Assembly (NCBI GenBank): GCA_028285085.1
Contig: JANQQI010000087.1
Coordinates: 62,001 to 126,000 of the forward strand
Source: Saprospiraceae bacterium
Lineage (GTDB): Bacteria; Bacteroidota; Bacteroidia; Chitinophagales; Saprospiraceae
DNA: 64,000 nt
Reading direction: 5' to 3'
Shown piece after piece: positions 1 to 10,200 of the stretch. Each line of letters starts with the position of its first letter. The stretch's first letter is position 1. Below the pieces are notes generated by a model. The model did not search any database. It was given only the letters and a program-made list of their open reading frames with translations, and was not told where the DNA came from. A program made the translations under genes and the position numbers.

Positions 1-603
1 AAAACTTAGAGGTATTGCTTCTCCACCTTCTGGTTTGCCAAAAAACAGATCAAGGCCATCGTAATAAAACCATTCGCCGTATCGATTAGCTAATCTTACT
101 GCATAGGCAAAATTACTTTCCTTATATTGCACACAGTATGGTAATGTTTCTGTAAATACTTTGGAAGCGATGTTGGGCGGTTGAGGGAATGCTCCATTAT
201 ATGGACTAAATACTTCATCTAATATTTCATTTAAGCCTTTGTCGGTAAAAGAACGCGTATTGGCACCATCATCCAAGACAATGGTTGGACTTTCTCCCCT
301 AACCACGATCTCTGCGGTACCTCTTAATCTTGTTAACCCTAAAGAGGTAACAATACCTTTAAATATATCCTTTACAGGAGAGAGGATAATATTAATATCT
401 TTTTCATAATCAATTCCAATCTTGACGGTTTGTCCAATCCAGGAATTAACTTTCTCTAGTAAAACACCTTTGCTAGCATCTTGCCGTAAACGAATCTCAA
501 ATAAATGATGGCTAGCCACTATCTGTCGGATGTGAATACTAGAAAAATCATTATCTGATATTCTAGTCCCACCAATAAATAAGGATGTTCTAACTGTAGC
601 CAT
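1..603 (-). CDS. vgrG: T6SS VgrG/TssI spike protein (N-terminal part, runs off left edge)
   Basis: Manual reverse-strand translation from the ATG at 601-603 gives MATVRTSLFIGGTRISDNDFSSIHIRQIVASHHLFEIRLRQDASKGV...VKIGIDYEKDINIILSPVKDIFKGIVTSLGLTRLRGTAEIVVRGESPTIVLDDGANTRSFTDKGLNEIL, which looks like the VgrG/gpD N-terminal domain. It follows hcp/tssB/tssC/clpV on the same strand. Confidence 0.7.
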   Translation of the reverse strand, partial: MATVRTSLFIGGTRISDNDFSSIHIRQIVASHHLFEIRLRQDASKGVLLEKVNSWIGQTVKIGIDYEKDINIILSPVKDIFKGIVTSLGLTRLRGTAEIVVRGESPTIVLDDGANTRSFTDKGLNEILDEVFSPYNGAFPQPPNIASKVFTETLPYCVQYKESNFAYAVRLANRYGEWFYYDGLDLFFGKPEGGEAIPLSF

Positions 604-659
604 TACATTTTAATATTTTGGTTTTAAAATTGTATTTTAATAGCAACTATCATTAATTT

Positions 660-1505
660 TCAAATGGGCAATCCACAGTACCTCGCTTTTTCTACCATCC
701 ATTCATATGCCTTTAATGATTCATTCTTACACTTCATATAGTGCTGAATTCTTGATTTGAATTGTTCCTTTATTTTATCAATACTAATACTAGATGGTAT
801 AAATAATACACTACAGCTGAAATCTGAGGTTATGGTAGTAGGTACAGCTTCTGGTGATCCACCTATTCCTCCATGTGAAGTATCAAATACTTTATAAATA
901 GTTCCTGCTTTTCCAGTATTTCCAAATGATGATCTAGAATTCTCCAATCCCCGCAAGGCGTGATAAGCGTGTCGAGTATTTACGACATCTCCACCAGAAA
1001 TAAAGAGAGAGCGATCTACACCATCAAATAAGCCCATAAAGTAGACAGGAATTTTATGCTCACTTAGTTTTTGAGCAATATCTATAACCACTCCTCCGCC
1101 TCTACTATGACCAACTAAAACTATTCTTAGATGATCAAAACTTCGAATAGATCTATACCGCTCATTCCTTTGCTTTTCAAAATTAAAATAGCTATTCCAC
1201 ACAGTTGTTGAAGTTATGTTCATAGCTCCGCCAGGTAGCATAGTAGGCTTTTCTATAATTGGAATTTCAGGAAAAAATCTGTCAATAGATTCGAATATTT
1301 TATTCAATCCTGCTTGTCTTTTAGATCCTGAATCAAGTCCCGTAATGGTCCAATCCGGGCCGTCTTGGAAAAACTTTACAAGTTCCGATCCACCATAACC
1401 ATTACCAAATTTTCGATAAAACGTATGAACATGGCTATTCTCTCCTCCGGGCTTTCGCCAATCACTGGAGTCTGTCCCGTCGACTGTTATTAATATCCAT
1501 TTCAT
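660..1505 (-). CDS. alpha/beta-hydrolase-like protein, candidate T6SS lipase effector
   Basis: 281 aa ORF with GHSRGG nucleophile elbow, downstream FDGVD and FDTSHGGIGG; sits directly upstream of vgrG on the same strand. Confidence 0.65.
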   Translation of the reverse strand: MKWILITVDGTDSSDWRKPGGENSHVHTFYRKFGNGYGGSELVKFFQDGPDWTITGLDSGSKRQAGLNKIFESIDRFFPEIPIIEKPTMLPGGAMNITSTTVWNSYFNFEKQRNERYRSIRSFDHLRIVLVGHSRGGGVVIDIAQKLSEHKIPVYFMGLFDGVDRSLFISGGDVVNTRHAYHALRGLENSRSSFGNTGKAGTIYKVFDTSHGGIGGSPEAVPTTITSDFSCSVLFIPSSISIDKIKEQFKSRIQHYMKCKNESLKAYEWMVEKARYCGLPI

Positions 1506-1711
1506 AATTTATAATTACCAGGGTATATCAAAATTGAAAACAATATGAATAGCCTTTAGGGCTATTTTAATTTTTTTTATAATGATGAGTAATCGTTATT
1601 TTTCTACAATTAAAATACTCTTTGAATTCATCTACTTCTGACAGAAAAAGCGGAAGCCTGCAGGAATCAAAGCGCATTTCATAGACTTGTTAATGAATTT
1701 TAAGTGGATTC

Positions 1712-2449
1712 TTAATACATACCAGTCATTAATCGTAGCTTTTCCTTTCGTAACTCTATAACTTTTCTATCAAGTCTATTCAATGTTTTCTCACGAATTC
1801 GTTGAATATGAGTTCTTGTTTGCCGATGTTGTTGCTCTATATCCACTCCTGAAATTCTTTGCGCCCAATAGGAGGGTGAAGTCATATCGAACCAAGATTT
1901 AACAACAATTTTTGTTACGGCTAAGGCTAGCCCTTCTTCTCCTGTGGTACCTGAATTCAAGGAGGAAATAGATACGATTTGTTCAATGCCAGATTTAGTC
2001 TTATCCTTCAGTACATCATTTGCTAATTTACTGTTAGCTTTTGCTAATTCTTTTCCACTCAGTTTCATGATATCAAAACCCTTCTTGACGAGTTGTGATA
2101 ATCCTACCCCCATCTGAATAAGAGCAGCTCCTGCGTCGATGTTAACACCAAAAGATTTGATTTGCCTATAACTCTGCTCCGCTTGTTGGAGCATTTGTTG
2201 ATACATTGATTCCGATTCCATCCTTAAGCGATTTAATCGGTCAATTTTATAATCCAGAACATGGATAGGATTTGGAGGTATTACAATGATGTCTCCTACT
2301 TGAATATAATCGGGAGACCCTCTCCTTTTTTTCAAGTCCGTATTTTCAGAAAAATCATAGATCGCCTTCCACGAAGACAAGCCAAATTTTTTGGCTATCT
2401 GTGTTAAGGTGTCACCACTTTGAACGATATACTTTTTTGATTGAAACAT
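1712..2449 (-). CDS. LysM-domain protein of the T6SS cluster
   Basis: N-terminal KYIVQSGDTLTQIAKKFG...YIQVGDIIVIPP is a LysM motif; gene lies between hcp and the lipase-like gene. Confidence 0.75.
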   Translation of the reverse strand: MFQSKKYIVQSGDTLTQIAKKFGLSSWKAIYDFSENTDLKKRRGSPDYIQVGDIIVIPPNPIHVLDYKIDRLNRLRMESESMYQQMLQQAEQSYRQIKSFGVNIDAGAALIQMGVGLSQLVKKGFDIMKLSGKELAKANSKLANDVLKDKTKSGIEQIVSISSLNSGTTGEEGLALAVTKIVVKSWFDMTSPSYWAQRISGVDIEQQHRQTRTHIQRIREKTLNRLDRKVIELRKEKLRLMTGMY

Positions 2450-2535
2450 TTCTTCGGAGCTTAAGGGTGATATTCGAAATACTGATTAAAGAAGGAACGC
2501 AAGCATCGAGAGGCGTTCCTTCTTTTGGTCAGAAA

Positions 2536-2958
2536 TTACTCACTATCTGGCCATCTCATTTTGAATTCTGCACCGCTTACTTTTACTTTTTCAGCAGTGA
2601 TTTCAAAAGTTTCAACAGTATTAGTACTGATTGCTTGAGAATTAAAATTCTCTCGATAACCAACGACGTAAGCATTTTCAAACTCAATTTTCTTAAGTTC
2701 TTTAGTTTGCTCGGCATCTTTGTAAATGGTAATTGATCCCGCCTTGGCAAGGTCTTGAGTCCCCATCCAATTAATGATTTTACCATTCATTTCTTTTTCA
2801 TCCGAACGAACAGTAACACTAATAAATCCATTGCGGACAACTTTAACGGGCTGACCTTTTTCAGGATCAGTTGCTCTTGAGAAAGAGTAACTTAGATCAA
2901 TAACCTGGGCCTTGGCACCTTCTAATTCGAAAACCGCCGTATGAGCTGCAGCTGACAT
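2536..2958 (-). CDS. tssD: T6SS tube protein Hcp/TssD (Bacteroidota type)
   Basis: 140 aa; FELEGAKAQVIDLSYSFSRATDPEKGQPVKVVRNGFISVTVRS is characteristic of Bacteroidota TssD; context. Confidence 0.85.
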   Translation of the reverse strand: MSAAAHTAVFELEGAKAQVIDLSYSFSRATDPEKGQPVKVVRNGFISVTVRSDEKEMNGKIINWMGTQDLAKAGSITIYKDAEQTKELKKIEFENAYVVGYRENFNSQAISTNTVETFEITAEKVKVSGAEFKMRWPDSE

Positions 2959-3105
2959 AATTATATTGATTTTTAAAGTTAAAAAATAGGATTATTTTAT
3001 ATAAAAGAATAACATTAGAAATAGCGGGTAAATGTATTTCTTTCTCTCTTTTCCGTCCTTAGATATATGGCTTGATATCCGAAAAGGATACCCATTAAAT
3101 CGAAG

Positions 3106-4509
3106 TTATTTTACTTCTTTTAATTCTGAATCGGCCTGCCTGTCTTGAGCTTTTAGGGCATAGACAAATGTTCTAACTGCCCATAAAGGTTGAATATCCA
3201 CTTGAATATCTATTCGATCAGGCACCCGATGATTCCAATCAAAATGGGTTACTTGTCCGGCACTTATTATTTTTTGTTCTACCAGCTGGTTCAGAAAATC
3301 TTGAACAGTGTCTCTGACAAAATTAGCTCTAGGTCGGTCTAACTGCTGACCAGTGACTTTTCCCAAATAATGTCTTAACACTCTGTTCACATAATCAAAA
3401 GTTCTAACAACTGGGTATCTTTTTAAGGGTAATTCTGCTCCATCAAAAGCGGTACAAGAATCGTAGACCATGTCTTTATCATAAGCATTCATTGTAGAAT
3501 TTAGCCCTAGCTCAGATAAGTCGGAAACCTCGTCCTGAACAGTTCGAAACGCCAAGCCTTCAGTGCCGGACAGCGCACCGTGCATCTCACCCATAATGGG
3601 TTGGGAAATTTTTTCTGAATACATTTTCCCCGCAACGGCCATAGCAATCGACCCTCTTAAGTCATCATCATTTTCCATATTATCATGCTTTCCTCTCAGC
3701 ACAAGATGATTAGCCAACATGATGAGTTTGCTATGATGTAATTCCGGGCCCGTAAATCCCTGCCATTTTTTGGATTCCCTTTCTTCAATTGTCTCTTCAA
3801 CACTATCTGTATCCGCAAAGTCTGTAATAAAACTCATCCTTGCAGCACCAACTAACTTAGTGTATCGCTCAATTAAATTTTTGGGTGATTTACTCCTCCA
3901 TAGCCCCGGGATTACTAAAGTTGCGTAAGCAGCTCTTTGGTCAACAGAGCGAGCCTCATCCATAATTAGTTTTTCGATGGTATTATAAATAAGATTGCTC
4001 TCTGCATCAATCAGTGTATCTGAATTTACATTAAGCACCGTTAAATTTTTAGCTTTTTGCGGAGCTGCATTTCTAAAAAACATCTCGATCTCTCGATACG
4101 TTCTTTCCAAATCCCTGGACGCTTTGAGAATAGTGTCTAGATTTTCATTAATAAGATCTTCATTGGTATCTAATTTTTCTTGAGCGGCTGTTTTTACATT
4201 TTTATGATTTGAGACTCCAGGTTTTTCTAAAAAACTGAGGTAAGCTGATAATCTATCTTTTAATTCTTTTCGCTCCTCCACAAGGTCATCATCTTGCAAA
4301 AATCTTCGTTTTTTATTTGCGGAATCAGGCGAAAACTTTTTTAGGTTATCTGCTAATGGTGCTAATAATTCTTCGAATCCATCATATTTATCTAAGACAT
4401 CCTGAATATCACTTGAGCTTAAAGACTGCTCAATCGCTTCCTGCCCTTGAACATTTTCTCTTTCAGCTTGGTTATTTACGTTTTGTTCTAATTCTTCTTC
4501 TGGAAACAT
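3106..4509 (-). CDS. tssC: T6SS contractile sheath large subunit TssC
   Basis: 467 aa with EKLIMDEARSVDQRAAYATLVIPGLWRSKSP...; directly downstream of tssB. Confidence 0.8.
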   Translation of the reverse strand: MFPEEELEQNVNNQAERENVQGQEAIEQSLSSSDIQDVLDKYDGFEELLAPLADNLKKFSPDSANKKRRFLQDDDLVEERKELKDRLSAYLSFLEKPGVSNHKNVKTAAQEKLDTNEDLINENLDTILKASRDLERTYREIEMFFRNAAPQKAKNLTVLNVNSDTLIDAESNLIYNTIEKLIMDEARSVDQRAAYATLVIPGLWRSKSPKNLIERYTKLVGAARMSFITDFADTDSVEETIEERESKKWQGFTGPELHHSKLIMLANHLVLRGKHDNMENDDDLRGSIAMAVAGKMYSEKISQPIMGEMHGALSGTEGLAFRTVQDEVSDLSELGLNSTMNAYDKDMVYDSCTAFDGAELPLKRYPVVRTFDYVNRVLRHYLGKVTGQQLDRPRANFVRDTVQDFLNQLVEQKIISAGQVTHFDWNHRVPDRIDIQVDIQPLWAVRTFVYALKAQDRQADSELKEVK

Positions 4510-4558
4510 AATTATTATTGATTTAAATACACAGATTTTAATTTAGGCAAAAGGAAAA

Positions 4559-5050
4559 TCAACCTTCTTCTTCACTTGGCAAGCTCGCCTCTAATTCTCC
4601 TATGATTTGTTTAAAGGCAGCAATAATGGCTAATCTTGCCTTGGGATCATCTAATGCTTTTCTAAATTGAGCATTCTTATCTACCCGATCTACCAATGCT
4701 TCACTAGCTTCAAACTCTGCTTCAAGCCTTCTTAGAAGTGGAGAATTCTTTTTAATCGTTTTGGGTGAAAAAGCCTGAACGCCATCCCTAAATCGAACCG
4801 TCTCAGTTACTTCAGAATTTTCTGGGTTGCCTGTTTTGATCTTCACCTTGATCTCAGGCTGTACATGCTCCATTATATTTTCTGTGGACTTAATGGCCTC
4901 TTTAGGTAAAATTTCGGGCCTTCTTGGACCATCCTTACCTTTAAAGGGCATGGCAATCAAAGTAGTATTTGTAGGCAGCAGTACCAACCCTGAATTTGTT
5001 TCCTCCGGGACATCTACGGGGCCGATCATATTGTATCTTACAGTGGACAT
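4559..5050 (-). CDS. tssB: T6SS contractile sheath small subunit TssB
   Basis: 163 aa; KVKIKTGNPENSEVTETVRFRDGVQAFSPKTIKKNSPLLRRL resembles the TssB/VipA family; paired with tssC. Confidence 0.8.
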   Translation of the reverse strand: MSTVRYNMIGPVDVPEETNSGLVLLPTNTTLIAMPFKGKDGPRRPEILPKEAIKSTENIMEHVQPEIKVKIKTGNPENSEVTETVRFRDGVQAFSPKTIKKNSPLLRRLEAEFEASEALVDRVDKNAQFRKALDDPKARLAIIAAFKQIIGELEASLPSEEEG

Positions 5051-5079
5051 ATTATAAGTTTTAAAATTAAAATCTCATT

Positions 5080-5457
5080 TTAATAACTCTCTGCAGTTGC
5101 TAAGTCTTTTTCACATTTCTTGATTTCTTTCTCTAGTGCTTTAATTCGCTTCTTTCTTGCTTCTAGTCTCTTTTGCACTTTATCAATCATTTGGATAGGT
5201 AAATTATTATTTTCACAAGTACTTAATTCTTTCTTTTGAATTTCAATTTCATTATTATAGCCATTCCTTTCTGCCTCCCATTTCTCTGATTCTAGTAATC
5301 TTTTTTTCTGTAGTTGCTGCAAGTCATCCGCTCCTATTTTTCCTAAATTCGATTTTATGGAAATCAGTCCCAATAACAAAACAAGGAGTGTCAGTACACT
5401 TAAACCAAATAGCCTCCATTTCGCGCTTTTCCTTTGGTTTTGATTTAAAATTTCCAT
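5080..5457 (-). CDS. TssO-like single-pass membrane protein with periplasmic coiled coil
   Basis: One TM helix (LFGLSVLTLLVLLLGLISI) then a charged coiled coil; T6SS-iii context. The ORF track extends to 5505; MEILNQNQ (5457) is the more likely start. Confidence 0.55.
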   Translation of the reverse strand: MEILNQNQRKSAKWRLFGLSVLTLLVLLLGLISIKSNLGKIGADDLQQLQKKRLLESEKWEAERNGYNNEIEIQKKELSTCENNNLPIQMIDKVQKRLEARKKRIKALEKEIKKCEKDLATAESY

Positions 5458-6274
5458 TTTCAATTTCTTTAAAACAATAGTTGCTGCCACTTTCGATTCA
5501 GGCATACCCTACCCGGCATTCGGTTAAACCGAATGGCTTACAACACTAAGATTGAATTCGTCTCAACTCCAGCTATTGAGCTGGATTGTATTAATAATTA
5601 ATCAGCGCATTTGGTGTTATATACCAATCGCTAAAGAGTGTTTGCTGACAATCTAGTTGAATTTATTTCTATGTGATCAATGAGCCATATTGACTGCAGC
5701 CAAGCTAGGATCAGTTTTAGCCTTGGATGGCTGACAATCACCAAGTAGACTTCACCGTGCGCTTCATTCCTTACTCATCTCATTTCACTCCAGGGGCAGA
5801 TCATACAAAAGGCATATAGCGCGTTTAATGCCCAAATGTCGGATTATCAATGTCTTATTCAGACCTCCTCAAGACTCCTCCCCTTCACCTCCTTTAGATA
5901 AAAGCTATCATCAAAAGCAGAGATGGCTTTGTCTAGTCAATCAAGACCTATTAGCCACATCAGCTAAGATTAAAATTCAACCAGTCAAAGAACCTTTGAA
6001 AATGCCATCTAAACGTCGTTTCGTTCAGGTGACTATATTGGGCAGGTTTTAAATATTCAACCGCCCCTATATCGAATAAATTAAATTGACAACCTTGATT
6101 AAAAAGCGGAGTGATCACTTGGTTGCTTTAGTTAATTTATTGCTTGTTAATTGAACGTTTTTCAGGAACCATTAAGTCGTTTTACTTTATGTAGAAACTC
6201 AACTTTACGTCCTCCTCGTTTTATTACCAATCAGCATTTTTTTCTAAATATAATATTGCCAAACAAAGTACACT

Positions 6275-6652
6275 TTATTCCCTTAGTGATGCTAATTTTG
6301 ATTCACATCTAGACAATTCAGTATTCAAATCATCTATTTCTTCCTTTTTTTCCTTGATCTCCTCTTCAAGTATTTTCAGCTTTTCATCAGCATCAACACT
6401 TTCTTCGCAAGCTTTAGTTTTATCTTTTAGCTCTTGTATCTTTTTTTGAAGCTTTTCTCTTTCCGAATTCCTCTCTTGAATTTCATTTTGATAGGCCTCT
6501 TTCAATGTAACCATCTCATCTTCTTCGATAGAAGTATGGGTATTAAACTCATAAAACAGAAAAGTCATCATCAAAGAAATGAAGAAAAAACTTAGCGCAA
6601 ATAGCCTATAAAGATTACTTTTTCTATTATTTCCTTTTAAAACTTTTTCCAT
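6275..6652 (-). CDS. TssO-like single-pass membrane protein with coiled coil (second copy)
   Basis: MEKVLKGNNRKSNLYRLFALSFFFISLMMTFLFYEF then a coiled coil; architecture matches 5080-5457; immediately downstream of clpV. Confidence 0.55.
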   Translation of the reverse strand: MEKVLKGNNRKSNLYRLFALSFFFISLMMTFLFYEFNTHTSIEEDEMVTLKEAYQNEIQERNSEREKLQKKIQELKDKTKACEESVDADEKLKILEEEIKEKKEEIDDLNTELSRCESKLASLRE

Positions 6653-6660
6653 GAATATTA

Positions 6661-9138
6661 TCAATTAGCATTTCTTTCGACTTTCCAAATGAGTTGTTCA
6701 TTTTCGTCAATATCCAAGTACACCTCATCCCCTCTCTCCACCTCAGCCATAATGATTTTATCGGCCATTGGAGGAGTTAGAAATGTCTTGATGGCATTTT
6801 TTAAAGGCCGTGCGCCATATAATGGAGAAAAACCTACTTCGATCAAATAGTTCATAATCCCCTCCGAAGCTGTCAATTTTATATTGTGTTGCTTTTTCAG
6901 CAGCTTAACAAATTTATTAAAATGAATATTTAAAATAAGTTCAGCTACAGGTCTTGAGATAGGTTTAAACGGAAGTATTTGTGAATCGACACGTCCCAAA
7001 AATTCATCCTTGAAATGCCGGGTTTCTCTTAAAATGGTTTTTAATTCTTCTGGAGAGGGATGCTTCTCATTTTGAAACATATCAACAATCTTATGAGCTC
7101 CTGCATTAGAAGTAAAAATCACGATGGTATTAGAAAAATCAGCCATTTTCCCTTTCTTGTCTTGTAAGCGCCCGTCCGTCAACATCTGAAGAAAAATACC
7201 ATAAATATCTTCATGGGCCTTTTCTATTTCATCAAAAAGAACTACAGAATATGGTTTTTTTCTAACGTTATTTACCAATATACCTCCGGCGTCATATCCA
7301 GCATATCCGGGAGGCGCGCCTAATAAAGTAGAAACAGAATGCGACTCTTGAAATTCTGACATATCAAACCTAAGCATGGCATCTTCATCATCAAACAATA
7401 ATTCAGCAATTGCTTTTGCCAATTCTGTTTTTCCAGTACCTGTAGGTCCAGTAAAAAAGAAAATAGCACCAGGCTCATTCGGTTCTTTCAAATTTGTTCT
7501 AAAGGTTTTTAACCCTCGAACCACAGCTTCAACAACATGATCTTGACCAACGACCCTTTGTTTTATAATAGCCAATGCATTTTGTAATCGTTCCTGCTCT
7601 TTTGATCTTAATCTACCTATAGGGATACCCGATTTATATGCCGTAATCGACTCTATATCTGTAGCATTGATGAAGGTTTTTTTATCTCTAATCCAATTTT
7701 TCAATTTAGCTAATGTCGCTACAAATTGCTCTGGCGCATTATCGCCCTCTTCTAATCTTCCGATGAGTAGCTCACTTAGCTGATTTTTTATTTTTGAATT
7801 ATACTTGTTGAAATCTGCGTTTCTGTCCGCCTCAAACTCTTCTTCAATTTTCTGTAAAATATCATTGGACGTAGCATTCATTTGGACAGCACACGATAAT
7901 GTAAAATCCATTAACTCGATTGCAGAGGCCGGAAGATGCTTATCTTTGATATACTTTTTTGCTAATGTAACGGATGAGGATATAGCTTCCGGCAAAACTT
8001 CTAATTCATGAAATTCCTCATACTTATGAACCAAACCTTTGAGCATCTGAACTGCAACTATTTCATTGGGCTCCTGTATGGTTAACCTTGAAAAGCGCCT
8101 GTTAAAAGCAGAATCCTTTTCAATATATTTCTGATACTCATCTTGAGTTGTGGCCCCAATAACTGTAATTTCCCCTCGGGATAATTCTGGCTTTAGCAAA
8201 TTAACCACTCCAGATCCTACTGGACCTTTTTCATCTAATAGAATGTGAATTTCATCAATAAATAGAATCGCTTTCCCTTGATATTTTTTAATCGCTTTGA
8301 GGATAGATTTCAGTCTCTCTTCAACCTCACCTTTAAATGCACCAGCAACTAATCGCCCACTTACATCCAAAGAAAATATTGTGGCGTTCTTGAGCTTTAG
8401 TGGCACTTTACTAGCTAATATTTGTAAAACAAGACCTCCCACAATAGATGTCTTTCCTACTCCAGGTTCACCTACAATCAGTACATTAGGGGAAATTCTC
8501 TTTCCCAATATTTCAATAAGTTGCTTAAGCTCCTTATCTCTTCCAATAACTGGATCAATGAGGCCTTCTTCTGCTAATCTATTCAAATTCTCACAATACT
8601 TGTCTAGCAATGCCTGACCCGATATTCCAATATTTTCATTTACACTTATACTTCCATTACTGTTCTCATTAGTAGAGCTTTGATTAAGATTATTTAACCC
8701 TACATTACTAGAACGTAACTCAATAATCTCGTACAACGCTAAAGGCATTCTCCTCAATAATTTTTCGTCAAATCCAACATTTGGCGTTACCAAAGCTTCT
8801 AAGACATCTAAGGCAGTAACCTCTCCATGACCATATCGTATGCATAGTTTATCAGTTTCCTGTATAACCTTTTCTGACGACTCATTGGCCTTAGGCGTTT
8901 CAACATACTTTGAACTCTTAGGTATTTTAGACACCATATTTAGAGCCCAACTACGAATCGCCGAAACGTCTACATCTATTTGAGATAATACATTTTGCAG
9001 ACCAATATCTTCATTCAGAACAGACCACAACATATGTTCTGCAGAGTAGGTGATGTGAGAATACTCTAGTGCAAGTTGTTCAGAGAGCCTGATGGCCTTT
9101 CGAGCATTTTCTGTTAATAAATGCTTAGAGAGGGTCAT
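6661..9138 (-). CDS. tssH: T6SS AAA+ unfoldase ClpV/TssH
   Basis: 825 aa ClpB/ClpV architecture: GEPGVGKTS Walker A, FIDEIHILL Walker B, second module GPTGTGKTELAKAIA; N-terminal Clp repeats; clusters with tssBCD. Confidence 0.88.
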   Translation of the reverse strand: MTLSKHLLTENARKAIRLSEQLALEYSHITYSAEHMLWSVLNEDIGLQNVLSQIDVDVSAIRSWALNMVSKIPKSSKYVETPKANESSEKVIQETDKLCIRYGHGEVTALDVLEALVTPNVGFDEKLLRRMPLALYEIIELRSSNVGLNNLNQSSTNENSNGSISVNENIGISGQALLDKYCENLNRLAEEGLIDPVIGRDKELKQLIEILGKRISPNVLIVGEPGVGKTSIVGGLVLQILASKVPLKLKNATIFSLDVSGRLVAGAFKGEVEERLKSILKAIKKYQGKAILFIDEIHILLDEKGPVGSGVVNLLKPELSRGEITVIGATTQDEYQKYIEKDSAFNRRFSRLTIQEPNEIVAVQMLKGLVHKYEEFHELEVLPEAISSSVTLAKKYIKDKHLPASAIELMDFTLSCAVQMNATSNDILQKIEEEFEADRNADFNKYNSKIKNQLSELLIGRLEEGDNAPEQFVATLAKLKNWIRDKKTFINATDIESITAYKSGIPIGRLRSKEQERLQNALAIIKQRVVGQDHVVEAVVRGLKTFRTNLKEPNEPGAIFFFTGPTGTGKTELAKAIAELLFDDEDAMLRFDMSEFQESHSVSTLLGAPPGYAGYDAGGILVNNVRKKPYSVVLFDEIEKAHEDIYGIFLQMLTDGRLQDKKGKMADFSNTIVIFTSNAGAHKIVDMFQNEKHPSPEELKTILRETRHFKDEFLGRVDSQILPFKPISRPVAELILNIHFNKFVKLLKKQHNIKLTASEGIMNYLIEVGFSPLYGARPLKNAIKTFLTPPMADKIIMAEVERGDEVYLDIDENEQLIWKVERNAN

Positions 9139-9854
9139 TAAGATTGTTTCTTAGGATTATCAAAGAGATCTAAAAGCATACATAAATCCTACATACACTT
9201 AAAAATGATCAAAACCACAATAGCTACATGCTAATATATGTATATTTTTCTACCTAACAATGTTTTACGTATATTTTATCAACAAATTGAACACTCAAAT
9301 TTCCCAACAAAATATTTAACAATTACAACTATTTGATAATCAACACATTAAACAGCATTCATCATCCTCCAAGTATATCATAAGTGCTTATGAAAACATT
9401 TTGTTCTACAATAAACTTCTCCTAAATCCCCAAGAGGTATTTATACAAAATAAGGACATATATATCAGACTGATAACCGGAACAATAAACAAGACCACCA
9501 GTAAATATTGATTTATACTTTTTGTTCTTTTTGCACTATAGTTAACATAAATAATCGTAGTACTGTATATTATTTATACACGGAAATCAAGCATTAGTTT
9601 GTTTAATGTTAAGCAGTCATCCTTCCACCACTAAGTCAAGGCTAATGAGCGAGAGAGGAGAAAAGTAAATTTTTCCGAGTAAAATGCTTACGACAGCATT
9701 GTATACACTGGGAGAGTTGAGTCATTGCAGCTGGTCCCCAGACGGTTAATTTTCGGCCTTTTACTCAAATGCTTAATGTAGAGCTGCTAGTAGAACATCT
9801 AACGGACCGCTCCTAGTGGAGATTATCGCTGTGCTTAAGAAACAGGCTTTTCTA

Positions 9855-10200
9855 GCTTCATGCTTCACGAGGCGTTAACAACACTGGGGATTCATTGTAT
9901 CATCATCCATCCGGCTGATGTGCCGACAACTGACAAGGAAAGTGAGTTTAAGGCAGGTAAATTAGATGTCTTGAAAATTGCCAGAGCAAGTAGATATATT
10001 TTACTTGAGGGTATTTGCGTGCCAGATAAGAATCGGCCTGGGTAGCCATAAACATTGATCCAGTCTTGAGTTTGGCTTATCAAAACTTGAAAAACGAATG
10101 CTGGGACAGAAAGTGATCGTTCGGATTGCGCGCAAGCTCCTCAATCGTATTCGATATGTCTTGCCCCATCGAGAAACACATATATTAGGCATTGTACAAT
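9855..10200 (+). pseudogene. IS110-family transposase remnant (internally deleted)
   Basis: Frame 1: HEALTTLGIHCIIIHPADVPTTDKESEFKAGKLDVLKIARAS...LLEGICVPDKN; further along KLEKRMLGQKVIVRIARKLLNRIRYVLPHRETHILGIVQ*. Both resemble IS110 transposase segments, with the middle missing. Confidence 0.75.

Noticed and set aside
1216-1398. Plus-strand 60-aa ORF inside the lipase-like gene
   Set aside because: Antisense shadow of a well-supported gene with recognisable motifs.
5828-6052. 74-aa plus-strand ORF in the T6SS gap
   Set aside because: Low-complexity, no family resemblance, no convincing start context; likely decayed DNA.
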